Part shown: in pieces, positions 54,503 through 61,850 of the stretch
How positions within the stretch are numbered: position 1 is the stretch's first letter
How the letters are laid out: each line of letters starts with the position of its first letter
Assembly (NCBI GenBank): GCA_002431965.1
Contig: DJEW01000039.1
Coordinates: 38,803-102,802, forward strand
Length of the DNA stretch: 64,000 nucleotides
Reading direction: 5' to 3'
Source of the DNA: Clostridiales bacterium UBA5888
GTDB taxonomy: Bacteria; Bacillota; Clostridia; Oscillospirales; Oscillospiraceae
Program-made: the position numbers and the translations under genes
Notes under the pieces: generated by a model
What the model saw: the letters and a program-made list of their open reading frames with translations, nothing else
The model's database searches: none
Told to the model about the DNA's origin: nothing

Positions 54503-55528
54503 TCAGTAGACAGTGTTCTCCGGATCGAGGTACTCTGCAACGTTGTCAGCGGAAACGATGGTGGTGGGGATAACGACAACGGACTCAGGAGTCTCGCCGT
54601 GGAGGATGTCGATAGCGGTCTGGATGGCGTCCTCAACCATGGCCGGGCTGTAGAGAGCGGAGGCAAGGCCAAGACCCGCATACTGCTCGTCCGCGATCAG
54701 CTTGAAGTAAGCCTGGCATCCGCCGCCGCCGGTGATGGCCTTGATGTCGGTGCGGCCGGCCTCGGTGATGGCAGTGATGCAGCCCATGGAGGTCTCATCG
54801 TCCATGGAGAACACGGCATCGATCTGGGGATGCTGCTCAAGAGCGTCTGCCATTGCGGCAAGACCCTTATCCTGTGCGAAGCTCTCGAGGGTCATCTCGA
54901 AGATGTTGGACTCGTCGTAGTTGATCTCCTTGAGGTAGTCATAGAAGCCCTGCTTGCGCAGCTCGCAGATGGAGCCGGAAGAAGGAACGTCCATAACGGC
55001 GATGACAGCAGCATCGCCGACCTTCTCGGTGATGTACTTGGCGCACTGGTAGCCCATGTCGTAGTTGTCGCCGGTGACCTTGTAGATGCCCTGGCAGTCA
55101 ACGTCAACGTCGAAGTTGACAACGGGGATACCCTGGTCGATGATCGCCTGCATAGCGGTCTCCATGCCGGACCACTGCGGCCAGGACACGATGACGCTTG
55201 CGCCCCATGCCACGAGATCGTCAAGAGCGGTGGTCATGCTGGCGGCATCGGAAGAGGTGATTATCTTGTACTCAAGGCCGTTATCCTTGCAGTACTTCTC
55301 GGCGTAGTAAGCAACGCCGGCGACCCAGCCGTGGGTCACGTCGGGGGCAGCGATACCGACCTTGACGGACTCGGCGGCAGCCTCATCAGCGGCAGGGGTT
55401 GCTTCCTCTGCGGCGGGAGCTTCCGTTGCTGCGGGAGCATCAGTTGCCGCGGGAGCGGCCTGCTGACCGCAGGCGCACAGCGCGAAGACCATGCACAGTG
55501 CGAGCATCAGTGCGAGAAACTTTTTCAT
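54503..55528 (-). CDS. Sugar-binding lipoprotein (RbsB-like)
   Basis: 341 residues. The signal ends at L-C-A-C-G; an Ala/Thr/Glu linker follows, then a periplasmic-binding fold of the ribose/xylose class (V-G-I-A-A-P-D-V-T-H-G-W, N-F-D-V-D-V-D, A-V-F-S-M-D-D-E-T). Unlike the two other lipoproteins described here, its segments are in normal order. It is first in a CUT2 system with the ATPase and permease downstream. GGAGG lies ten bases before the ATG. Its leader is about 259 nt and rich in palindromes. Confidence 0.93.
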   Translation of the reverse strand: MKKFLALMLALCMVFALCACGQQAAPAATDAPAATEAPAAEEATPAADEAAAESVKVGIAAPDVTHGWVAGVAYYAEKYCKDNGLEYKIITSSDAASMTTALDDLVAWGASVIVSWPQWSGMETAMQAIIDQGIPVVNFDVDVDCQGIYKVTGDNYDMGYQCAKYITEKVGDAAVIAVMDVPSSGSICELRKQGFYDYLKEINYDESNIFEMTLESFAQDKGLAAMADALEQHPQIDAVFSMDDETSMGCITAITEAGRTDIKAITGGGGCQAYFKLIADEQYAGLGLASALYSPAMVEDAIQTAIDILHGETPESVVVIPTTIVSADNVAEYLDPENTVY

Positions 55529-55581
55529 TCTGGTTTTTCCTCCATAAAATTTTTGTATATTCAAAGGCTTTCGCCTGAGAA

Positions 55582-55645
55582 TCGCTGTACAGCGAGGCGT
55601 CGTTCATGTGCATTTTGCACATGAACGAAACGCGGCCGCGTTTCG
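55582..55645. repeat. Three perfect palindromes in the RbsB-like leader
   Basis: TCGCTGTACAGCGA (55582-55595), an 11-bp hairpin GTTCATGTGCA-TTT-TGCACATGAAC (55602-55626) and a 20-bp palindrome beginning CGAAACGCGG (55626-55645) occur within 64 bp. In the minus direction they lie in the untranslated leader. They could form an RNA switch, an anti-termination structure or operators. The rest of 55529-55962 holds the promoter and one hairpin, and no gene that I can support. Confidence 0.85.
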
Positions 55646-55793
55646 TTTGCCCCTCCGGGCTGTATATTTTCGGCACGAACTGCCGTTTTATCCTTGGTTT
55701 TTCATCCTTTTGAATATCTTGCGGCAATTTTTGTGCTGTTTTTGTCCGTTTTTCTGTCGCTTTGCACTGAATTTACATTTTCGTAACAACCGT

Positions 55794-55822
55794 AATATAG
55801 CACAATCATGCCGAAGTGTCAA
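55794..55822 (-). promoter_or_regulatory. Strong sigma-A promoter of the sugar ABC/catabolic operon
   Basis: TTGACA (55817-55822), 17-bp spacer, TATATT (55794-55799), leftward; the start is near 55787. Confidence 0.87.
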
Positions 55823-55916
55823 TAAAGATATGTCAAAACTTTTGCTTTTTAAGCGGATTTTACACGCATTTTACAACATGTCCAAACCGCTTGCAGCGCC
55901 CCGTGGAAAATGTTTT

Positions 55917-55950
55917 TAAGGCAGCGCCGGATGCTGCGGCGCTGCCCTGA
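55917..55950. repeat. GC-rich hairpin after the SGNH gene, related to the hairpin repeats
   Basis: GGCAGCGCCG (55920-55929) pairs perfectly with CGGCGCTGCC (55937-55946). It lies 13 bases past the SGNH hydrolase stop and may end that transcript, though no T tract follows. Its ends (TAAGGCA, CTGCCCTGA) resemble the other hairpin repeats. Confidence 0.6.
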
Positions 55951-55962
55951 GCATACGGCTGT

Positions 55963-57243
55963 TCAGTTTGCTTTTTCCTTCGGCGTCTCCCATGCGAGGT
56001 ATACGCCGTTGAATTTATCCGCCTTGTCTTTATCCGTGAACGTCACGCTCATCGAGTCTGTCAGCACAAGCTCCTCGTTCACCGTGATGAGACTGCGCCC
56101 GTCGCGGTGCGGGTCTTTTATCGCGGTGATCCTGGGTATGTTGTAGAGTATATCGTCTGCGATCACCTTCGCATCCTCGCGCACGACGTCATACCCGCAG
56201 TCGAGCATCAGCACGCCCTTGAAGCCGCCCTCGCCTATGCCTGCTTCGGCGGCGGTGACGGTGAAGGTCACGTCGTCCTCGCGGATGAATTTTTCGACCG
56301 GGATATAAAGCATGTTGTCAAAGCGCGCCGCTTCGGCGCTGAGCGGAGCGATGTCCTCCATCTTGCCGGTGTCCGCGGCTACGTTCTCGTCGATAATATC
56401 GCGAACGGTCTCAAAATATATCTGCTGCCCCTTGTCGTTTGGGTGCACTCCGTCCGCCAGCGCCTCAAAGAAGCCCTGCTGTCCCAGCGCGTAGTACGGC
56501 GCGAACGTGTCCGCCACCGGAATGCCGTAATACCCGCACACGCTCTCCAGCGCCTGCATGCGCGGCGTGTGCCCGCCCTCGGTCGCTTCAAGCACATATA
56601 TTATCGCGCAGTCCGGGTTTTTCAGATGTATCGCGCGCGCAAGCGCTTCAAAATAAACCGCAAAATCCTCGTTCGGGTCGTCGTACCCGTAGCAGAGCAC
56701 CGCAAGGTCGCAGTCCGCCGCCGTGTCGCCGTCCTTGACGGTCAGCATGTCCGGGAAAAGGCTGTTGCCCGCGCCGGAGAGGTTCTCCACCGTCATGCCG
56801 GCAGAATACTTCTCCTCCACATAATCCTTCAGGAGATTCTGCCACATTGTTCCCTCGCCGCTCGCGCCGCAGCCGCTGATGACAGAGTCGCCCATTATGA
56901 GCATCTTCACATCATAGCCGTTGGCGAGCTTCTGATAGAAGCTGTACTTCTTTGCCTCCTCTGCGCGCTTTGTGCGCTCCGCCTCCACGCGCTCGGCTTC
57001 CTCCTGCGCGCGCTGTTCATCGGCCTCCGCCTGCGCCGCTGCCGCCTGCGCCGCCGCCTCATCTGCGGCGGCGTCGGTCTGCTCCGCGCTCTGCGCCGGG
57101 GTAAGCTCTCCGCGCTCAAGCCTTGCCTGCCGCGCCTGCAGAACGATTATAAACGCCAGCGCCGCAGCAAGCGCAGCAAGCACCGCGGCAAGCGCTATTT
57201 TCACCGCCGGGCTGTAATTCGGCTTTTCATGCTTTTTTCTCAT
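55963..57243 (-). CDS. Membrane-anchored SGNH/GDSL hydrolase
   Basis: 426 residues. An N-terminal anchor (about 15-35) and an Ala/Glu/Arg-rich coiled coil (about 45-95) precede an SGNH fold: G-D-S-V-I-S-G (block I), G-A-G-N-S (block II-III) and D-G-V-H-P-N-D (catalytic Asp and His). A beta-rich C-terminal region (about 305-426) follows. SGNH enzymes remove acyl groups from surface sugars or lipids. Its anchor plus coil stalk mirrors, at the other end of the chain, the serine hydrolase at 19436. The ATG at 57243 follows a GAGGG site. Confidence 0.85.
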   Translation of the reverse strand: MRKKHEKPNYSPAVKIALAAVLAALAAALAFIIVLQARQARLERGELTPAQSAEQTDAAADEAAAQAAAAQAEADEQRAQEEAERVEAERTKRAEEAKKYSFYQKLANGYDVKMLIMGDSVISGCGASGEGTMWQNLLKDYVEEKYSAGMTVENLSGAGNSLFPDMLTVKDGDTAADCDLAVLCYGYDDPNEDFAVYFEALARAIHLKNPDCAIIYVLEATEGGHTPRMQALESVCGYYGIPVADTFAPYYALGQQGFFEALADGVHPNDKGQQIYFETVRDIIDENVAADTGKMEDIAPLSAEAARFDNMLYIPVEKFIREDDVTFTVTAAEAGIGEGGFKGVLMLDCGYDVVREDAKVIADDILYNIPRITAIKDPHRDGRSLITVNEELVLTDSMSVTFTDKDKADKFNGVYLAWETPKEKAN

Positions 57244-57365
57244 TGCCCCATCCCTCTCATTTTCGGTATACGGTCTATACAATATAGTATAATATTACCT
57301 CACCTGACGACATAAGGCAACAGGATTTTTGTGCGATGCCGCAGCCCGGGCAGTCTTTCCAGACA

Positions 57366-57401
57366 GAAAAAAGACCTGCAACTCATAAGAATTGCAGGTC
57401 T
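57366..57401 (-). terminator. Terminator of the tRNA-Val gene
   Basis: AGACCTGCAA (57372-57381) pairs with TTGCAGGTCT (57392-57401); in the minus direction six T follow directly. Confidence 0.92.
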
Positions 57402-57404
57402 CTG

Positions 57405-57480
57405 TGGTGGACGATACAAGACTCGAACTTGTGACCTCCCGCACGTCAAGCGGATGCGCTACCAGCTGCGCCAATCGTCC
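57405..57480 (-). tRNA. tRNA-Val (anticodon GAC)
   Basis: 76 nt that fold as a cloverleaf on the minus strand: acceptor GGACGAT/ATCGTCC, D arm with GCGC/GCGC-type pairing, anticodon loop TTGACGT (anticodon GAC, valine), T arm ACAAG-TTCGAGT-CTTGT and an encoded 3' ACCA. It is a single-gene transcript with its own promoter and terminator. Within 57283-57614 the other content is regulatory. Confidence 0.93.
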
Positions 57481-57501
57481 TTTTTGTTTCAAGCAAGGGG
57501 T

Positions 57502-57530
57502 ATTTTACACTATGTGCCGCCGGTTGTCAA
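57502..57530 (-). promoter_or_regulatory. Promoter of the tRNA-Val gene
   Basis: TTGACA (57525-57530), 17-bp spacer, TAAAAT (57502-57507), leftward, about 22 bases before the tRNA. Confidence 0.87.
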
Positions 57531-57568
57531 GTGTTTTTTTGCCGCTTTTCCGTCCGGGCGCGCGCAGC

Positions 57569-57600
57569 AAAAAAGGAAGCGCTCACGCGCTCCCTTTTTT
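57569..57600. terminator. Terminator of the zinc-ribbon/TM gene
   Basis: GGAAGCGC (57575-57582) pairs with GCGCTCCC (57587-57594) with one G-T pair, flanked by A and T runs; it works for transcripts arriving from 57615. Confidence 0.85.
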
Positions 57601-57614
57601 GCTTTGAAGTTAAT

Positions 57615-58259
57615 TTAATCCACGCAGTAGATCGTGACGGTCTGCTGCACGCCGAAGGCTTCCACCGTAAGCTTCACGCCGCCGGCGATCGTGCCGATGA
57701 TCGCAACCTCGCAGCTCTGCGTGTCATCGCTCGGCGTAAGCTTGAGCACCGTGTCATCGCTGACGGACCATGTGAATTTCACGCCCTCGACCGTCATCGG
57801 ATACGGCACGGCAGTCAGCGGCACGACCTCGTTCTGGCTCAGATGCATCGTGAACTCGGTGACCGTATTTTCATAGTTCTTGATCTCTATCTTCTCCAGC
57901 GTCGGGGTCGGGGTCGGCGCGGCAGTCGGCGCTGTCTCAATGCTGGGGACGTTATTTGTCGCCGCGACCGGCGGCGTCACCTTTGTTTCCACCTGGTCCG
58001 CGCTGTCAAGGCTTGTCGATACCATGACTATGACCGCAAGGATAACTGCAACTACCAATATCAAACCAAAAATCATTTGCCACTTTGTGTTTGTCTCTGC
58101 CCGCTCATAGGAGGCAGTCCCTCTGACCGTCCCCGGGGTGGTGCCGGGCGTTCTGGAGCTTTGCGTAACTCTGCGCGTGCCGCAGTTGGGACAACGGCTG
58201 CGCATCGACGAAAACGTCTCCCCGCACCGGCGGCATTTAACTTCAGGAATCATGCCCAT
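57615..58259 (-). CDS. Zinc-ribbon, transmembrane, Ig-like protein
   Basis: 214 residues. Residues 9-27 form a zinc ribbon (C-R-R-C and C-P-N-C), then a linker, one helix (about 62-82), a Pro/Thr-rich stalk (T-A-P-T-P-T-P-T-L-E) and a C-terminal beta domain like bacterial Ig-like group 2 (F-T-W-S-V-S-D-D-T-V-L-K-L). The zinc ribbon faces the cytosol and the Ig-like part faces outward. No function is assigned. GGAGG lies nine bases before the ATG at 58259; it has its own promoter. Confidence 0.8.
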   Translation of the reverse strand: MGMIPEVKCRRCGETFSSMRSRCPNCGTRRVTQSSRTPGTTPGTVRGTASYERAETNTKWQMIFGLILVVAVILAVIVMVSTSLDSADQVETKVTPPVAATNNVPSIETAPTAAPTPTPTLEKIEIKNYENTVTEFTMHLSQNEVVPLTAVPYPMTVEGVKFTWSVSDDTVLKLTPSDDTQSCEVAIIGTIAGGVKLTVEAFGVQQTVTIYCVD

Positions 58260-58368
58260 TTACAAGTTCCTCCTCATTCTGCCCCTCAGCTGGCAGGCAG
58301 AGCCGGGATGTGTTTTTCTCCGGCGGACAGCGCCCATCATGCCGACAGGGCAATAGAATCGCTTATAA

Positions 58369-58397
58369 ATAATACATCTTATTGTGCTTTTCGTCAA
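58369..58397 (-). promoter_or_regulatory. Promoter of the zinc-ribbon/TM gene
   Basis: TTGACG (58392-58397), 17-bp spacer, TATTAT (58369-58374), leftward. Confidence 0.78.
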
Positions 58398-58471
58398 GTC
58401 TTGCGGTACACTTTTAGGCAAATTGGGGCAATTTTTAGGTCTTAATTCCCCACCAAGCCCCCAATTTCCGC

Positions 58472-58500
58472 TTGTTTCGCATCCGCAGCACGGGTATAAT
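58472..58500 (+). promoter_or_regulatory. Upstream promoter candidate for the P-loop/CYTH gene
   Basis: TTGTTT (58472-58477), 17-bp spacer, TATAAT (58495-58500), rightward. The stretch 58260-58655 holds only divergent promoters and an inverted repeat (AAATTGGGG with CCCCAATTT, within about 58420-58470). Confidence 0.6.
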
Positions 58501-58569
58501 TGTGCATTTTTACGTATCCGCCGCCACTTCGACATGTCCTGCACATCCGCACACCGAATGCATTTCTGC

Positions 58570-58598
58570 TTGAAAAAAACGGTCTCCAATGCTATACT
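58570..58598 (+). promoter_or_regulatory. Main promoter of the P-loop/CYTH gene
   Basis: TTGAAA (58570-58575), 17-bp spacer, TATACT (58593-58598), rightward, about 50 bases before the start codon. Confidence 0.8.
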
Positions 58599-58655
58599 GG
58601 AGTTCTGTAAAAGCCAAAAGAAAAGACACAAGAACTTTCGAATGGAGCTTTCACC

Positions 58656-59762
58656 ATGTCCAAAAACATCACCCGCATCGTGCTCACAGGCGGTCCCGCC
58701 GCCGGGAAGACCACGCTTATCAGCCGCATACTCAAGGAATTCAAGGCGGAGGACGGCTGGCGCGTCATCATCATCCCGGAAACCTCGACGGAGCTTATCT
58801 CCGGCTTTGGGATAAAGCCGTTCGGCAATTGCGTGACAATGGAGGATTTTCAATACTTCGTCATATCCGACCAGCTGCACAAGGAGAAGCTGGCTCTCGC
58901 CGCGGCGGAGCTTGTGCCGGAGGAAAATGTGCTCATCGTTTACGACCGCGCCGTGCTCGACGACAAGGCGTATGTCAGCGACGAGCAGTTCGCCCTCACG
59001 CTCTCGCACTTCGGCAAAACCGAGGACGAGATCCTGCGCGGGTACGACGCGGTGCTGCATCTTGTCAGCTGTGCCAAGGGGGCGGAGTTTGCGTATAACT
59101 TCGGCAACGTGGCGCGCTATGAGGACGTCGCCACCGCGCGGCAGATGGACGAGCGCACGCTGCGCGCGTGGAGCCGTCACCCGAATCTTCACATCATCGA
59201 CAACTCCGTTGATTTTGACGACAAGCTCAACCGCGCGATGAGCGCGATTTTCTCCATCGTCGGGCAGCCGGCGCCGCAGGCGGAAAAGCGCAAATACCTC
59301 ATCTCCATGCCGGATACCGCGATGCTCACCGGCAAGCTCGGCGCGGTCGCGGTGGACATGATGCAGACCTATCTCACGCCGACAAAGCCGAATGTCGAGC
59401 GCCGTATACGTCAGCAGCGCAGCGGCAGCGAATATCTTTATTTTTACACGGAGAAGCGCATCGGCGAGGACGGGCAGCGCTGGGTGACGGAGCGCCCCAT
59501 TTCCGAAAAGGAGTATATCGCGTATCTGATGGAGGGCGACGTGACCCTGCACAGCGTGCGCAAGACGAAGTACCGCTTCAGTCTCGGCGGTCGGCGCATG
59601 GAGATCGACATTTACCCGTTTTCCCGCGAGAAGGCCGTGATGTTCATATACGGTCCGCCGTCCGGGCACGCCGCCATACCCGACGGCATACACATTCTCC
59701 GCGACGTCACAGGCGCGCCGGAATACAAAAACCGGCAGCTTGCCAGAACGCAGACACTGTAA
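58656..59762 (+). CDS. P-loop kinase-like (AAA_28) protein fused to a CYTH-like domain
   Basis: 368 residues. The N-terminal half has Walker A G-G-P-A-A-G-K-T-T (12-20) and a nucleoside-kinase-like core (V-Y-D-R-A-V-L-D-D). The C-terminal half (about 230-360) has alternating E-R-R-I-R-Q-Q, T-E-K-R, T-E-R-P-I-S-E-K-E-Y and E-I-D-I-Y-P-F patterns of a CYTH/triphosphate-tunnel domain, which binds triphosphates or polyphosphate. A similar pairing of a kinase domain with a tunnel domain is known in plant TTM1/TTM2. A role in nucleotide or polyphosphate metabolism is inference. It is expressed alone. Confidence 0.78.
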   Translation: MSKNITRIVLTGGPAAGKTTLISRILKEFKAEDGWRVIIIPETSTELISGFGIKPFGNCVTMEDFQYFVISDQLHKEKLALAAAELVPEENVLIVYDRAVLDDKAYVSDEQFALTLSHFGKTEDEILRGYDAVLHLVSCAKGAEFAYNFGNVARYEDVATARQMDERTLRAWSRHPNLHIIDNSVDFDDKLNRAMSAIFSIVGQPAPQAEKRKYLISMPDTAMLTGKLGAVAVDMMQTYLTPTKPNVERRIRQQRSGSEYLYFYTEKRIGEDGQRWVTERPISEKEYIAYLMEGDVTLHSVRKTKYRFSLGGRRMEIDIYPFSREKAVMFIYGPPSGHAAIPDGIHILRDVTGAPEYKNRQLARTQTL

Positions 59763-59783
59763 ATAAATATGCATCCTATACAT

Positions 59784-59826
59784 AAGACCGCCCCGCGCAG
59801 AAATCGATCCTGCACGGGGCGGTCTT
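59784..59826. terminator. Terminator between the P-loop/CYTH and PIG-L genes
   Basis: AAGACCGCCCCG (59784-59795) pairs with CGGGGCGGTCTT (59815-59826), with further pairing inside the loop. It separates two convergent genes. Confidence 0.8.
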
Positions 59827-59830
59827 GCCG

Positions 59831-61810
59831 TCATGCGCCGAACACTATCTCGCCCACGCGGTGTATTCCCCAGCGGAGATAGGCGAGCTTATACATCATT
59901 TCCGTCTTTTTTATTGAGAAAAAGTGCTCTAAGAAAACCTTCATATTACGGCTTGCATCTATTATGTTTCTTATGTTTCTGTACAGTAATTTTTCCGTCT
60001 CCATCCCATATGTCAGCACTTCGCCGCCGCTGCCGCGGAAGATCGCCGTGTCGGCGTTCACGCCGTCCGTTACGGTGACCTCGCAGCTTTCGCCCCGCGG
60101 GCATTCAACAACGACGCTCTCCCCGTCGGCATACGCGCGGCAGCCGTCGCCGCCGGTGCAGCTTATTTCATATGCGCCCGCCTCTGCGGAGCAGCCGTAG
60201 GTGTAGAGCGAAAAGCGCTCCGTTCCGGACGGGTCGATATAGTAGTCATATACAAAATCGCCGTCGGCGTTCATCAGCTTCACAAAGCTCACCCCGGCGT
60301 CAAACGCGCCGGAATACGCCTCTGTCTCGGTCAGACCCGGCTCATCGCCGTCATATTTGGTTATCTGCACCGTGAAGGAGCGCACATTGTCTTCATCCGT
60401 CTCTATCACCGTCTCCGAGCCGAGCGGTGAAAGGCTGCCGGTATTCACAGAATCGCCGTTATCGAAGCTTATGACCGCATCAAGGATGTTGCGCTGCGGG
60501 CTTGGATCGTCATACAGCTTTATGCGCCGTATGCTCTGCGGCGTGTCAAACGTGACTGTTATCTCCTTGTCCGGATCGTCTGCGCCGCCATGCCATATGC
60601 CGGTGACATTGTTCGCCGCGTCCAGCACGTTTGACGTGTCGCCGAGCAGAAAATCCGTGAGCGCTCCGGCGTCTCCGGACGAAGCCGTAACCTGTGCGTC
60701 ATAGCACAGGGAGGTTGTCTCCCGCCGCCAGAACACCTTATCGCCGCTGACTATCTGCCCCACTCTCTCCGCCTCGTCCTGCGACTTGTGCTCAAGCGCA
60801 GCCCTGAAAATCCGGGAGGACAGCATGGAGTGCGACAGCGAACCCACCGACACCGGCATGCGCACGCGCTCGCCCCAGTCATATATCCCCGGCGCGAACG
60901 CGCGGAGTCCTTCCCCCGGGTTGACCGTCGATTTTATGTTCAGCTGATAAAAATCATCCGGCGCATAGTATGCCGTGCTGTATGCAAAGCCCTTGTACAC
61001 AAGCGGCTTATAATCTGTGTCACGCAGTATCTCGCCCACTGCTCTGTCAAAAAGCAGCGCCGTGAGCTGATGATCCTGATGTATATCACAGTCCACGCCG
61101 TAGATAACGTCCGGTCTGTATTCGAGAATAACATCCCGTATATCCTCGAGAATGTTCTGCCGCGTGTACGCCCGCCCCTCGCGGAACGGCGGATGCCCGG
61201 CATAAGTGCAGGTATACGAATGCCCCGCATTTGAAGTGACCTGTTTGTCCGTATTGTATATGGGAACGCCGTTTTCATCCGTGCACCCATCGCCATAGCC
61301 GAGGAAAATAATATGCTCCTCATCCACGCCCAGCACCGCAAGCGCGTTTATCGCCTCTCCAAGGCGCTGCTCCGCCGGAACGCGGCAGTCGCCGTTCGTG
61401 GCATAGACGACATACACCTCGCTGCCGTAGCGGATGTACTCCTCCATCACGCCCCCGGCAAGGTTTATCTCATCATCCTGATGCGGCACGACGACCATCA
61501 CCTTTTTATCGGCGTACAGCGCCTCCTTGCCGTTATCGGCCTCGCGGTACACGGCGGAGCGTGCATACAGCAGCACTTCCGCCGCCATCCCGACCGTCAG
61601 CAGGGCGCAGAGCACCCCTCCCCAGCGGCACATCCGCCCGGAGAGATCCGGCATGAAAAATGCCGACGCAAAGCCCGCCGCTGCGGCTGCCGCCGTCAGC
61701 CAGGCGGGAAGCAGCCCATGCATGAAAACTCCCGCCAGCAGCGCGGCAAGGCATATTTCCAGCACAAACAGCATCGTGAGGAGTATTCTTCGCAGCATAT
61801 GTTTTCTCAT
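59831..61810 (-). CDS. Membrane-anchored PIG-L family deacetylase
   Basis: 659 residues. Two or three N-terminal helices (about 10-85) precede a PIG-L/LmbE domain with V-P-H-Q-D-D-E-I-N-L-A-G-G (zinc site, near 108) and I-H-Q-D-H-Q-L (the later zinc histidine). PIG-L enzymes remove acetyl from N-acetylglucosamine-type substrates. A discoidin-like beta domain (about 370-500: I-R-R-I-K-L-Y-D-D) and another beta-rich region follow. The catalytic part should lie outside the membrane, so a cell-wall or exopolysaccharide substrate is likely (inference). Its promoter is not obvious; it starts 40 bases after guaB. Confidence 0.85.
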   Translation of the reverse strand: MRKHMLRRILLTMLFVLEICLAALLAGVFMHGLLPAWLTAAAAAAGFASAFFMPDLSGRMCRWGGVLCALLTVGMAAEVLLYARSAVYREADNGKEALYADKKVMVVVPHQDDEINLAGGVMEEYIRYGSEVYVVYATNGDCRVPAEQRLGEAINALAVLGVDEEHIIFLGYGDGCTDENGVPIYNTDKQVTSNAGHSYTCTYAGHPPFREGRAYTRQNILEDIRDVILEYRPDVIYGVDCDIHQDHQLTALLFDRAVGEILRDTDYKPLVYKGFAYSTAYYAPDDFYQLNIKSTVNPGEGLRAFAPGIYDWGERVRMPVSVGSLSHSMLSSRIFRAALEHKSQDEAERVGQIVSGDKVFWRRETTSLCYDAQVTASSGDAGALTDFLLGDTSNVLDAANNVTGIWHGGADDPDKEITVTFDTPQSIRRIKLYDDPSPQRNILDAVISFDNGDSVNTGSLSPLGSETVIETDEDNVRSFTVQITKYDGDEPGLTETEAYSGAFDAGVSFVKLMNADGDFVYDYYIDPSGTERFSLYTYGCSAEAGAYEISCTGGDGCRAYADGESVVVECPRGESCEVTVTDGVNADTAIFRGSGGEVLTYGMETEKLLYRNIRNIIDASRNMKVFLEHFFSIKKTEMMYKLAYLRWGIHRVGEIVFGA

Positions 61811-61831
61811 TTACAACGCCCCCATCAATCT

Positions 61832-61850
61832 TATGCGGTGCTGCCTTAAT
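61832..61850. repeat. Half copy of the hairpin repeat at the guaB stop
   Basis: TTATGCGGTGCTGCCTTAA (61832-61850) matches the right half of copies A and B (TGCGGTGCTGCC). It begins at the guaB stop codon. Confidence 0.6.

Noticed and set aside
57295..57618. Small open frames over the tRNA region
   Set aside because: They are translations of the tRNA-Val gene and its terminator, a frequent false call.
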